Source: Anisodus tanguticus (Eukaryota > Streptophyta > Magnoliopsida > Solanales > Solanaceae). Taken from it: a stretch of DNA of 64,000 nucleotides. Positions 12,181 through 26,945 of this stretch are shown here, piece after piece. The DNA is taken from the NCBI GenBank assembly GCA_034509755.1, contig CM067543.1:55918653-55982652 (forward strand). The letters run 5' to 3'. A program made the position numbers and the translations under genes. The first letter of the stretch is position 1; each line of letters opens with the position of its first letter. Under the pieces are notes generated by a model that saw only the letters and a list, made by a program, of their open reading frames with translations, did no database searches and was not told the DNA's origin.

Positions 12181-12599
12181 CTCGTCTAAACTCGAGTTTG
12201 ACGGTTCATCTTTGGCTTGTTATCTAAATTAGTGTTTTTTGTTTTGATGCATAACGTAATTCAATTTGACCCAACCTACCTTGATCTAAGTAAATTCGGT
12301 ATAAATTATGTCATTAACAAGTTTAATAAAATCAACTCCATCATAATCGGTCCAAATTGACCCTAGCCATTTGACACTCTAAATCAAAACTCAATAAGTT
12401 TTATATTTGAACAAGTTGTAATTTTCACTATAAACTCTATAAGTTTTATATAGATTTTATTTTAAAACGCTTTCAGAAACCATTTCAAAATGTGAGATTT
12501 AAAATTTTGAAAATAAAATATATTATTTGCTATGATAAATAAAAATGACTTGATGATATGAAAATTATATATTCTGACGGTGTATATTATTTAAATTAT

Positions 12600-13395
12600 A
12601 TTTGAACCAACGTTGAGAATTTTCGGGGCGAGCATTTGGTGAGGCGTATCAAAAACAACCCAAGGCGATGGTGGGGGCAAAGGTCTTAAAAGGCGTATGT
12701 CCAACCATTCGGGGCTACACATGAGTGTGAGACAAGTATTTTTTGGCTGGGGTACGAGCCCAATTTTTTTAAAAAAAAATTAAAATAAAAATTTGCTAAA
12801 TAAGTCCTTAATATAATACCTAAATTCTCAAATATCAATTTATAATTACTCAAAAGTTTTAAAAAAATTTGAAGCATTAAAATTATAAAAGTCAAATTTT
12901 TTTATTGCTAGAAGCTTTAATTCATGTTCTTTCCCAATTATTTCTCTTGCCTTCTACTATCTCCAAAAAATAATGAACAATCACTTGCAAATACAAAAAA
13001 AAAATCTATTATCCTCCGTAGAAGCATGCTCAAAGTTCAAATTACACGTTATTCATCTTTTTTATTTCTCCATCGTAGAAAACTTTAAGCACACTTGCAT
13101 CATTGAAAACTTTAAGCAAACTTGTGCTTGTAAGTTTCGTATAATGAATTGCTTTAATTAGTTATTTTTTGTGAGAATGGAGCACATCTATATATATTTT
13201 TCACTTATTTATATCAATGGTTATGCAATTTTATATATTTAAAAATATTTATTGTAATTATTCCTATATTATATTATAAAATACCTAAAATTAAATATCC
13301 ATGAGGGTTAGGCCCTGTGCCTCAGGACTTACGCCTCGTCACGACATATGTAAAATACCTCATCTTACGCCCCGCTTTTTAAAACACTGATTATT
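12600..13395. repeat. dispersed repeat with GC-rich ends
   Basis: The left end (near 12625-12715) holds GGGGCGAGC, GAGGCGTATC and AAAAGGCGTATG. The right end (near 13305-13395) holds CAGGACTTACGCCTCG, then ACGCCCCGCTTTTTAAAACA. The centre is AT-rich. The two ends carry complementary GGCGTA/TACGCC motifs, which suggests a fold-back non-autonomous element. I could not define exact termini. Confidence 0.4.
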
Positions 13396-13462
13396 ATGTG
13401 AGTATTAGTAAAGCAAAAGGGTTTGAAGTGTGTAATTGTTAGAAGTTTATTTAATATAATAA

Positions 13463-14415
13463 GAGTGTGTTCAGTGTGGAGAATTTTTTTTCCGTGAAAA
13501 ATATTTTCTTGAAAAATGAGTTCTTGGAAAACAAGTGAATTTCTACTTATTTTCTCATGTTCGTTTTAGTTAGTGAAAAATAAATGCATTTCTTACTTAT
13601 TTTCTCATGTTTGATAGTTAGTAGAAAATATTTTTGAAAAAATACTCACCCAAGCTCCATCCAACCTACCACTCTATACCCCACCACCCACCACCCACCC
13701 CATCCACCACCCAACCAAATTCCACCCCCACCACCCTCGAACGTACTTCTTCTTCACCTACCCTTACCCCACACCACCATACCCTACCCCACAACATCGT
13801 TCCACCCCCCACTCTCACTCACCCCTATTTCAAAAATTTATTTCATATATTTTGTTTTATTTTATAAAAATAAGAAAATTCGGGATGGGATAGGGGCGCG
13901 GGGCACGGGGCACGGGGGGGGGTGAATTGGTGGTGGTGTAGAAATAAAAAAATTAAAATTCTTTTTTCTTGAAAAAATAATTGGGGTTCGGAGGGGGTGG
14001 GGGTGGTGTAGAAAATAAAAAAAATTAAAACTTTTTTTTAAAAAAAAAATTGTTTGGGGGGAGGAGGAGGGTGGTCGGGGAGAGAGTGGGAGGGTAAGAG
14101 GTTCCCAGCGGGGGTGGGGAGAGTGGTGTAGAAAATAAAAAAAAATTAAAAAAATTTAAACTTGTTTTTGTTGTGGGAGGGTGGGTGGTGCATAGGGTGG
14201 TCGGGTGGCTAGCGTGGGTTGGATGGTGGTGGGGTAGTTGGTTGAGTGTCACTTAAAGACTTGTTTTTCCTACTTTCATTAGGGAAATTATTTTACTCAT
14301 TTTTGAGGAACTTGTTTTCGTAAAGAAAATATTTTTCAAATTTTTTAATCAAACGAACATGAGAAAATTGAAAAATATTTTTAGGTAAATGTTTTCCTCC
14401 TTACCGAACCCACCC
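13463..14415. mobile_element. Tourist/PIF-Harbinger-like element with TAA target duplication
   Basis: The left terminus GAGTGTGTTCAGTGTGGAG and the reverse complement of the right terminus GGGTGGGTTCGGTAAGGAGG form terminal inverted repeats. Each is flanked by TAA (13460-13462 and 14416-14418). Sub-terminal AAAATATTTT-type sequence is also inverted between the ends. The interior holds a CCACCC-rich stretch (13660-13850), its GGGTGG-rich counterpart (14160-14240), and three repeats of GGTGGTGTAGAAAATAAAA at about 13929, 14003 and 14121. No transposase is present. Proline- and threonine-rich open frames here are low-complexity artefacts. Confidence 0.6.
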
Positions 14416-14542
14416 TAAATATACCAAAAATTTGAACTTCAATCCCGTATGTCGAAATTATTTTTGAAGAGGCTCAGCTACGACTTAAATGATGGTCCCA
14501 AAATCGATTATACTTGCACTTCCCCTTTTTTGGAAGTAGTAA

Positions 14543-14678
14543 TGGGCCATCACTGAAATTGATCCATAATAATGGGCTTATACTTTTATACCCGTATCGA
14601 AGTCCAGCCCAAAGGAATACTTATCTCAATCAGAACTGCTATAAATTCATGTATCCTCCATCTCTCCCAAAACCCTAA
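14543..14678 (+). promoter_or_regulatory. RPL35 promoter elements: site II boxes and telobox
   Basis: Site II-type motifs occur at 14543-14548 (TGGGCC), 14573-14578 (TGGGCT) and 14606-14611 (AGCCCA, reverse sense). A telobox AAACCCTAA lies at 14670-14678, about 42 bp before the ATG. In plants, TCP-bound site II elements together with teloboxes drive ribosomal-protein genes in dividing cells. I infer the same coordinated control here. No strong TATA box is obvious, which is common for this class. Confidence 0.75.
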
Positions 14679-14719
14679 TCCCATTCGGCATCTAAAGCAG
14701 CACACTCAAAGGAGCAGCC

Positions 14720-18493
<3,774 letters not shown>

Positions 18494-19252
18494 GATAGGA
18501 TCTACTTTGGCTGAGATTTTTGTTGTTGGATCAAAATTACTTGTCGAACTTATTAGCAATACAAATTTTGTTTTGCTTTGTTTCATCTGGCGCTCTTGAC
18601 ATTTGATACATGACCAATATGTTGGGAATATGACTTTTACGTTGATTGCCTGTTTGTTGTTAGTGGGTCTATGCCATGTTTAATATGTTTTCCCCGTTAT
18701 GTCGTACTGGCATTAAGAACATCATTCACTTTGTCTGTGACCCTTGAAACGAAGTAAATTCTGGATTTTGCTAAGTGATACTGTTGGAGTTGGATGCCCC
18801 TGTTTTGCAGCTACAATTTGTTTATTTTTACCCAAAAGGAAATGTTAGGTTAAATCTTTATTTAACATAGCAGCAGCTGATTCTGCTGGAATTGCAGTGT
18901 TTCAAATAAAAATTGCAGTTAGACGAACTGTGATTGTATCTTGTTTTGTCATGGGTTTTATTAATGTCTCGTAGTTATTGTATTGATTTTATTTTAGACG
19001 AGGATCCCAGTAGCATTGTTTGTGGAATTTTTTAGTTTACTTGCGAATAATTTTTGTAGTTAAAAATCGTTGAGTTTATTCAAAAGCTAAATTTGCAAAT
19101 TTTGTTTTCCTAAATTGTGGTTCTTTGAAGCAGTGTTTTGAAGGTGTCTTCCAAGTGAATCCATAGATTTTCATATTTATTCCAGGAGAAGATTAAGGAG
19201 CTTAACTGACTTGTTTTGAACTTAAAGAGTTGCATTAACTGAGTAACATGTA
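18494..19252 (+). other. RPL35 3' region and intergenic spacer
   Basis: This is downstream of the stop at 18491-18493. It presumably holds the 3' UTR, with several T-rich and AATAAA-like stretches. No other gene is seen. Confidence 0.5.
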
Positions 19253-19491
19253 CTCCCCACGCCCTTTGAGAAATTAATTAAGGAGTATTTGACCTACAAC
19301 ACTCTTATTTATGTCTAAATTATAATCTCTTCATTAAATATTTATTCTATTTATGTGTCATTTTCATTAATGACAAAAAATAAAATAAAAATTAATTATG
19401 TCTTGAACTTTTAATAATTTGAGACGCCTATTTTTAGTAAATAAATAATTTGAGATTTTTATTGAAAATAGATCTCACACTTAGGAGGGAG
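19253..19491. mobile_element. Stowaway-like MITE
   Basis: The left end CTCCCCACGCCCTTTGAGAA and right end ending AGGAGGGAG are flanked by TA (19251-19252, 19492-19493). Length is 239 bp. The inverted repeats are worn but fit the CTCCCTCCGT class. Confidence 0.55.
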
Positions 19492-19992
19492 TATAAGTAG
19501 TTTTAAATGTACTTTTTACAAGACAGCATGAACTAACTTCCACACACAACATATTAAATGGTATGATAAGAACCAGGCTTTTGGAAAAGCATAAGAAACA
19601 CATGCAAATAGGATACAATAAGGTCTTTGATATTCTGTGTTGATCCATAACATGACATTCTTATATAGGTTATAAGAGTTTGAAAAGATGAGAACCGAGA
19701 AAAGCACATATAGAGATAGGTTAGATTGAAGAGTATTCAGTAAATTTTCTCTTCCTCTATCTACGCCAGCCTTGGTTTGGTCGGTAGAAGAAACCAGAGA
19801 AGTTCAAAGATTTGAACATTATGGTATCAAGTTTGGAATTCTATCATAACCCATATAATTAACTAGGTTCGAGATAAATTATTCGTCCTTATTTAGTGGA
19901 TTTTGAACACGTACACACAGTAAGCCAAAGTTACTGAATTCGGATGAACCCGTATCTAAAGCACTACATCCGAGGCGAGGCGGGTGAAACTA

Positions 19993-22900
19993 TCACGCAG
20001 TTTGCATATGAGCAGCACACTCTTGTGGTGGCCGGGGAATAGATTGCCAACCTGTGCAAATTTGGAGAACAGCTTTGAGGGAGTGTGATGCAGGTTCCAG
20101 TGTCCAGACAGGGTAAAATTCACTTGGATGAAAAAAACACTCTTCAGCAACACCAGTTAACAAACTCCCTTGAGCTCCATTGAGAAACATGTCCCCTTCA
20201 GATCTGATTAAACCAGTTCTTGCTTCCTCCTTATCTGCTGCCTATATAACCAAAAAACGATTCAAATGCCGAGAAGGAAAAGGTATATAAATACCCTTCT
20301 ATCCTTCATAATAGAAATATATTTGGCATATAAGTTGTTAAGAGAAACAGAATAACAGTAAGAAACGTCAATGTTTTTTTTGGACACATTAAAAACCCCA
20401 ACGGTCCAACATCTCAAGCAGGGGCGGATTTAAGAGGTGCCGAGGGTGTTCGGTGAACACCCTCGGCAAAAGTTACATTGTCTATATAGGGTAGATTTTT
20501 TGTGTTTATGTATATTAACTTTTGAACACCCCGAACAAATGCAAAAGGTTAGCTCAAGTGGTCCAGGGTGTTCAAAATTGCCTTCAACATCCTAGGTTCG
20601 ATTCTCAGGGACAACATTATTTTTAATGTTTACTTGTGGGATTACACTGGGTATGTTATTGTTGTATTGTTTGTTTTCTTATTTTTTTCGAACCCCCTGA
20701 GTGAAAATCCTAGATCTGTCACTGATCTCAAGCACGTTTCTTTGAAACATATATACGGACCGTTTCGGGATTATTAATAGAACCACCCATTTTCTGGATT
20801 TACCTCACGTCAATAATCCGACACCTGCTACCTATAGGTAGTTTTAGACAAGTTTCTTTTGAAGCAGATACCTGAATAACAAGTATAAAAGGGGCAGCTC
20901 GGTGCACTAAGCTCCCGCTATACCTGAATACCAAGTATAGCTCGTAATAATCTATCATCCGGGTCATATGGCAATTCTTCACGACCTGGTGAACTAATTT
21001 ACCTACTAAACTATTAGTTATTACCCGTCTCTACCCAAGATCCCAGCATCACATTCATATTTGTCTAAACTTATAGGAATAATTGGATTTCGCTTCACTA
21101 TCCAGTCAGTTACAAGTAAGAAATAATAATTATACATTTTTTGATTTTGCATTTTTCGTTTTAACCAAAAGAGACTCTAAGCTTGTTATTTTGGTATTAT
21201 ACTCCAGCAATGTCATGAATCATGATGAACCACCAGCAACAAACTCCCATGCCTGTGTCAAAAACGAAGCTATTATTTTTGAACCTTCAGGTGCAAAGGA
21301 GTTCAACAAGTTTTCAGCTTCTGGCTCAATGAAAAATCAAGGTATCAATGACATTTACATACCAGATAGGAGAAGCATGGACACTAAAAAGTAAATATGA
21401 TATTTTTAGGGAAAAACTCTTTTCGGAATTTTCTTTTGATAAGTAATTAAGGATTTCATAAATATATGCACTAAGCCAGTGCATCAGGATAATTACAGGT
21501 TGTGCTATCCCTCTATTGTGTCTAGCATTCCATCTACATCATGTTTAATAACCAGATTGCACCAAAAAAACATCTCTGTTTAAGGTTGTGCATGGACTCT
21601 GTTCGGAAATTTTCACAAGAATGTTCTTTTTTGAAGTAGTAATTTTCAAAATAGGATTACACTTCATCAAATCCAACTAAAAGTGGTGTTCGGATCAGTT
21701 TACATACACCTCAACTTATACACCAAGCAGCCTGCTTACAACCACGTGTCATTGTAATCCTACCCACTAAGGTTGGAGTGGATAGGCTCATACTGAGTTT
21801 GTAGCTGGAACTTAAACCTGGAATCTCCAAATAGTTACTCCTATACCTCAACCACTCACCATAACCTTGGGGATAAATCTAATTTCTAAATATAGAACAA
21901 GCAATTCTGATCTAGTCCAAGTTGCATTTGATCCATCTTTGACATCCAGTACCTTAAGATTTTATTTAATCTTAGCCTGATAAATCTATTAACCATGATT
22001 CAAATTCTTTTTTGTGCGACTAACATGGTGTAATTTAAAACATAATAGACAAGAAAATATTTCATAGATAAAATAAAAACAACAGCCAGAGATCAGCATA
22101 TCCTTTGCAAAATTTGATGCAAAATTGGGTTTGATACAAGTATATGTCTCAATTCTCCACTTTAAATCAAGGTTGTTCCAGAAAATCGATTTAACTCCTC
22201 CGAAAACTAGAGCTGGAAAATTGATTGTACTTGCCTTATTCAGTTTGGATTTAAGGATTTCCCAAATACTAAGTTAAAGGATCAAATCTTGAGCATGCTA
22301 GAACTTCTAACAAATAGAGTGTACTTTCCTCAAGTACTCACAGGCAGAATTTATTGAACAACTAGAAAAGCTATGGAAAAGGAAAATAGTAACAAAAAAT
22401 CCACTTTCAACTTATCGCTATAAGTGAACCTTGTATCAGCTTGGGTTCCAAATCACTAAGAAAATCATTTGTAAAAGATAAAACCTTCATCTTGAAAACA
22501 CAAAGATAGTAATGCTGTGCAAATTAAAAGTCATAGCATTACCTTCTCTGTGTAGTATTCAAAAGCTTTTTTCTTCTGCGTAGCTTCATATATGTTGCAT
22601 TGAGAATATATCTGGAAACAACAATGACAAACAATATAGTTGGTTATAAATTATTAACATGCATCAAACTGCACCCAGAAGAAGCAAATTTACCTGTGAT
22701 TCTACGCTGGCACAAATAGCATATATACCCCAATTTCTAGTGTAATTGTTGTACAGATGAACTTTTCCAAATCTTACACGAGGTTGCCTCTGGCGTGTCC
22801 CATCAAAAAAGCAATGGTGGATGGTCACTCTGATACATCTATCCCCAACATGAGACGGGTCTGCTCCAATAAGCATAGTCTTATCATGCTGAGCAAAATA

Positions 22901-25492
22901 ACATCTGCGGAAAGTGTTCATTGGAATCATTAATCTTCTACGGGAAATATCTCAATATGCAGAATCTGAGAAAATACTACCCAGTACCTAGAAATAGTGA
23001 TATCTGTGCTTTGTCTGGTTATATCGATTAGCCCATCATCATAATCACGAAGAGTACACCGGTCTATCCATATGTGCCTAGAATTTGGTTTTATTTGAAT
23101 ACCATCAACGTCATGACCTCTGCCACCTTCAAACTCCAAATTGCATACGATTATATGTTCACAATCCTTCAGTTGTAAGCCTTTGCCAGTGAGTTTTATC
23201 CTTTGGCCACGACCATCAATAGTTTTATGAGATGACACACGAAGGTAAGACGCGAGATGAACGGTGCCTGAAACTTCAAAAACAATCCATAGCGGTTGTT
23301 TCTTGCGGCATCCCTCACGAAGTGATCCTGGACCGTCATCTACAAACAAAAAAGTGTATGGTGTTTAGAAACACGCTGGAAAACTTTCAGAAGCTATGTA
23401 CTACACCTAGATCAGTAATGCAAGACAGAGGCGGATTCAAAATTTTGAGTTTATGAGTTATGGATTATAGAAAAGGCAGCTTGCTAGGTTCTGTAAATAT
23501 TCAGTGACTTAACACAAATACATGATTTTGGCCAAAGTATTGGGTTAAGCCGAACCTGTATCCAACATTCTAGTTCTGCCTCTGACATAAGATATTTTAA
23601 CTACAAGCTGACATGTCTCAATCTTTTGGACCCAAATTAAGTTCTTAACAGCAGGCCATATTTATGCACAATAAGCACCAACGCGGTTAAGTTCTACTTC
23701 CCTTTTTTTTATAAATATTATTAAGTTCTACGTCCTCTAAATTAGTCATCTTTTCTTTCTTCGGAAAAACAAGAAGGGAAGAGAAAAAACAGCATACCAT
23801 CAGTTAGAATGTAAAATAAGATAGGTACTTCTTTGTTAGGCAAATACATACTGAAATGAACCACCCCCATTACAATCAAAGCGGATACTGTATAAGGCCT
23901 TTGGTTTTTGGTTTCTTCTGGACTACCCAACTACTTCAGTTCAAGAGGAATCCAGAGGGTAAAATTACCCAAACCAATCCGTTCTCACCATTAACTTTAA
24001 CTGATGAGAAAGAATTAGTTAATATCCACATGACATTTTCTATATCCTAGCCAAGTTAATCTGAGGTGGATAACAATTAGCACTATGCAAATTCATGTGG
24101 AAGATCATCTGAAGTGAGAGATTTTGAACAAACTTATTTAACCGTTTCTTGAAAAATTAATTCATTTTGAGCACATAATCAACTTGTTTAGACAACCCAT
24201 ATAAAAAAGAATAGACCTCATTAAATCTAAATACACTTGCACCACCTTAACCATAATTATAACAATACAAATGAGAAGTAGAGTTATATACTGATATATA
24301 TGCTCCTTTTGATGCTAGTCATATCTTCTGATTCAGATAAGCAGCTTCGATTTCAAGCACAGTAAATACCAGAACCCCTGATGCTGTATCCCCAGGAAAG
24401 TTCTTATATGTGTGTAAATAACAGGTTCATTTCCCAGTTGAGGCAAAACCATTAGGTAATTTCTTCCCATCAGTCCAAGCCTTGATGGACAAGAGTTACC
24501 CGGTAATTATGCTGGTGGGAGGTAGCCAAGAGGCAGAAGGTTCACCTTTAAGGTTTTTTCGTTGAGCCCATTATATCTTAAACTAATGGGTTCATATCTA
24601 CTATTTAATACCCCTCCGTCCCAATTTATGTGACACTATTTCCTTTTTAATCCATCCGAAAATGAATGTCATCTTTCCGTATTTGGCAACTATTTAATGA
24701 CAACCATCTCTATTTTACCCTTATTGAGTTTCACATAATTTTCAATATGTATTTATTGCGAAGAAAAGTAAACAAAAGTAGGCATTAAAGTAAGGTCAAT
24801 TTGGTAAACATAATAAAGTCTTCCCTTATTCTTAAATTCCGTGTCCGTTCAAATGGTGCCACATAAATAAGAACGGAGAGAGTACAAATTTAGTGAAATT
24901 TCACACATCTATGTTTTAGATGAACCCGATACCCCAAAGCTGCATGCAACCCTAGAGGTAGCAGTTAACCCATGGAATTAGTCAAAATGTACACGAGGTA
25001 CTATGGACACCACAATTACTTCTTTTTTTTAAAAGTAAGTGTAAATAATATTCTTCTAAAAAACAATGTGTATGTATAATAAATACAAACAGCTTGAAAA
25101 TAAACCCTTAAAACCACAATAGCCGCAAATTCAACCTCACTTACAAGCCAAATTTTAATATAAAAAAACAGAAAATGCTTGTGCAATATCCTGCATACGC
25201 CACTGTTCAAGTCACCTAAACATTGGAAAATTATTTTATCATCACAAATTTTTTCACATAAAAAAAGATAATGATCACAATTCGCAATTCTAAAACACAA
25301 TATATAATCAATAATCCAGATTTAATCAAGAAGGAAATGCGATAATGGAAGGAGGAGGAACAAACCGGCCAACGTTGTGACGGAATAGATCGGACCGTTT
25401 AGACCGCCGATGGCAAACCTGCCAAATCCTTCGGCTCGACCGGCTATAGCTTTTAAACTCGAATCTACATCAGAATATGGTAAAACCGACAT
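19993..25492 (-). CDS. pectate lyase-like protein (polysaccharide lyase family 1), five exons
   Basis: Pectate lyases cleave de-esterified homogalacturonan by Ca2+-dependent beta-elimination. Coding exons in reading order are 25366-25492, 22988-23339, 22694-22904, 22543-22611 and 19993-20241. All junctions are GT-AG, 1,008 nt, 335 aa. Exon 1 starts [20 protein letters not shown] and joins TTLA to [11 protein letters not shown]. Family features are [10 protein letters not shown] (63-71), the HKTIDGRG segment (80-87), [19 protein letters not shown] (109-127, acidic Ca2+ ligands), [18 protein letters not shown] (133-150) and R-x-P-x-x-R at 199-204 before KVHLYNNY. The C-terminus has [13 protein letters not shown]. 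No N-terminal signal peptide is seen, unlike most secreted pectate lyases. It converges with RPL35. Intron 4 carries a hAT MITE and a SINE stub. Confidence 0.92.
20419..20724. mobile_element. hAT-type MITE with 8 bp target duplication, in pectate lyase intron 4
   Basis: The 306 bp element begins CAGGGGCGGATTTAAGAGG. The reverse complement of its right end reads CAGTGACAGATCTAGGATTT. It is flanked by a perfect 8 bp duplication ATCTCAAG at 20411-20418 and 20725-20732. CAG termini and an 8 bp duplication are hallmarks of hAT elements. No transposase is encoded. Confidence 0.85.
20888..20920 (-). mobile_element. 33 bp 5'-truncated Au-like SINE stub with 19 bp target duplication
   Basis: The sequence GGGGCAGCTCGGTGCACTAA followed by GCTCCCGCTA is the 3' end of the SINE at 35363-35546 in the same orientation. 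It sits between TACCTGAATAACAAGTATA (20869-20887) and TACCTGAATACCAAGTATA (20921-20939), a 19 bp duplication with one mismatch. This is an extreme 5' truncation. Confidence 0.75.
24428..25022 (+). mobile_element. SolS-like SINE interrupted by nested insertions (pectate lyase intron 1)
   Basis: The left part (24428-24526) reads GGTTCATTTCCCAGTTGAGG, TTCTTCCCATCAG, CTTGATGGACAAGAGTTACC and GGTGGGAGGTAG. The right part (24963-25022) reads CATGGAATTAGTC, TACACGAGG and GGACACCACAATTA. Together these are the same SINE type as at 35208, 51125 and 55545. The halves are separated by about 430 bp of foreign sequence, which itself holds a Stowaway MITE. GAGGTAGC occurs on both sides (24519-24526, 24955-24962), consistent with an 8 bp target duplication of the intermediate insertion. 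Confidence 0.6.
24611..24882. mobile_element. Stowaway MITE
   Basis: The ends CCCCTCCGTCCCAATTTATG and CACATAAATAAGAACGGAGA are inverted repeats flanked by TA (24609-24610, 24883-24884). Length is 272 bp. It lies within a larger insertion in a SINE. Confidence 0.8.
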
Positions 25493-26070
25493 GATTAAGC
25501 AGTAATTTAGTCTTCACTAAGCTCTAGGATTTGGCGCTGAACCGGTAAATACTTAGCCGGCCGGTGAACATGAACCGGAAGAATTAATTGAGAATTTTTG
25601 GATTGGTCACATCAAAGAGATTTATATATGTACGGTACTGTTAGAGTTTTCTGTTTGCCTTAAAATTGAAGATTTACTATAAATATCGGGTATCCTACTA
25701 ATTTAAATTTGAGTCGAAAAGATGCATTATAGAAATTAAAGGACTCTCTATTAAAAGGGAATTTTACTCACAAACCAAATGCATTAGAGGGTGTTTGGAT
25801 TTACTTATTTTAAGTGTTTATTGGTTTTTAAATTCTTTTATATTTGTATTTGGAAAAGATAAAAAATACTTTTAACTATTTATTTTTAGACTTAAAAAGT
25901 ACGAAAATAAGTCCAAAACCAAAAATTGGGTATTAACAACTTACTTTTAGCTTATAATTTTTTTTGGTAAGTAAACTACTTTATTACCAAACAAAATGCC
26001 AAATCATGGATATAAATCCCCAGATTGGCAGTCAACTAGTCTACAACACCAACACTTCTTGCTATTACTA
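25493..26070. other. pectate lyase 5' flank with a probable fold-back MITE
   Basis: The first ~200 bp upstream of the ATG (minus-strand gene) are the likely promoter and leader. At about 25791-25990, GGGTGTTTGGATTTACTTAT at the left and the reverse complement of TAAACTACTTTATTACCAAA at the right resemble inverted ends of a small AT-rich MITE. No target duplication could be fixed. Confidence 0.4.
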
Positions 26071-26080
26071 ATAGTACCAT

Positions 26081-26945
26081 AGGAAAGTTCTATAGGGTGG
26101 TGATTAGATCGACTATGTTGTATGTAGTAGAGTGTTGGCCAGTCAAGACTTCGTACATCTAAAAGATGAAAGTTGCGAAGATAGGGATGTTCAGATGGAT
26201 GTGTGGGCATACAAGGAGGGATAAGATTAAAAATGATGATATCCATGATAAAGTGAGAGTGACCTCGGTGGAGGATAAGATGCGGGAAGCGAGGTTGAGA
26301 TGGTTCGGGCATGTGCAGAGGAGAGATACAAAGCCCCAATGCGGAGGTGTGAGAGGTTGGCTATGGACGGGTTCAAGAGGGGCAGAGGTAAGCCAAAGAA
26401 GTATTGGGGAGAGGTGATTAGACGGGATATGGCGCATGTGCAACTTAATGAGGATATGACCTTAGATAGGAGGGTGTGGAGGAAACGGATTAGAGTAGAA
26501 GAGTAGTAGGTAGTTGAGCGTTGTCCTACTTACGCTTACATAATGGTAGTTGTAGGGTTATTATTGTAGGCCTGCTTAGCCTATCATACTAGTATGCGCA
26601 ATATTGCTTAATAGTCCCATATAGTTTGATTTCTGATGCTATGAATTCTTTAGTATACTTTGTTTATCTTATTTACCTGTGTTAGTTAATACTTCCTTTT
26701 CAGAATGTTGTATCATGGCTTACTCACTTTTGTTACCACCATGGCTTACTCACTTTTGTTACCATCATTTCCGGGTCTGACCGTTTCTCTTGTTTTGCTT
26801 GTGCTTATGCTTTGTCTTGAGCCGAGGGTCTTTCGGAAACAGTTGCTCTACCTACTAAGGTAGAGGTAAGGTCTGCGTACACTCTATCCTCCCCAGACCC
26901 TACGTTATGGGATTTCACTGGGTATGTTGTTGTTGTTGTTGTTGT
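26081..26945 (+). mobile_element. RTE-clade LINE, 5'-truncated, 3' C-terminal part
   Basis: The translated pieces [51 protein letters not shown] and [11 protein letters not shown] belong to the C-terminus of plant RTE-type reverse transcriptases, spread over two frames. The 3' end carries AAGGTCTGCGTACACTCTA, CCCCAGACCC and a (TTG)n tail. Candidate target duplications are ATAGTACCAT (26071-26080) and ATATTACCAT (26946-26955), one mismatch. It is a dead, truncated insertion. Confidence 0.85.

Noticed and set aside
13634..14252. Pro/Thr/His-rich open frames on both strands
   Set aside because: They translate low-complexity CCACCC or GGGTGG tracts inside a transposable element and have no codon-like constraint.
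21083..21394. 103-codon + strand frame within the pectate lyase intron 4
   Set aside because: It is opposite to the host gene, has no recognisable domain, and AT-rich introns readily give such frames.
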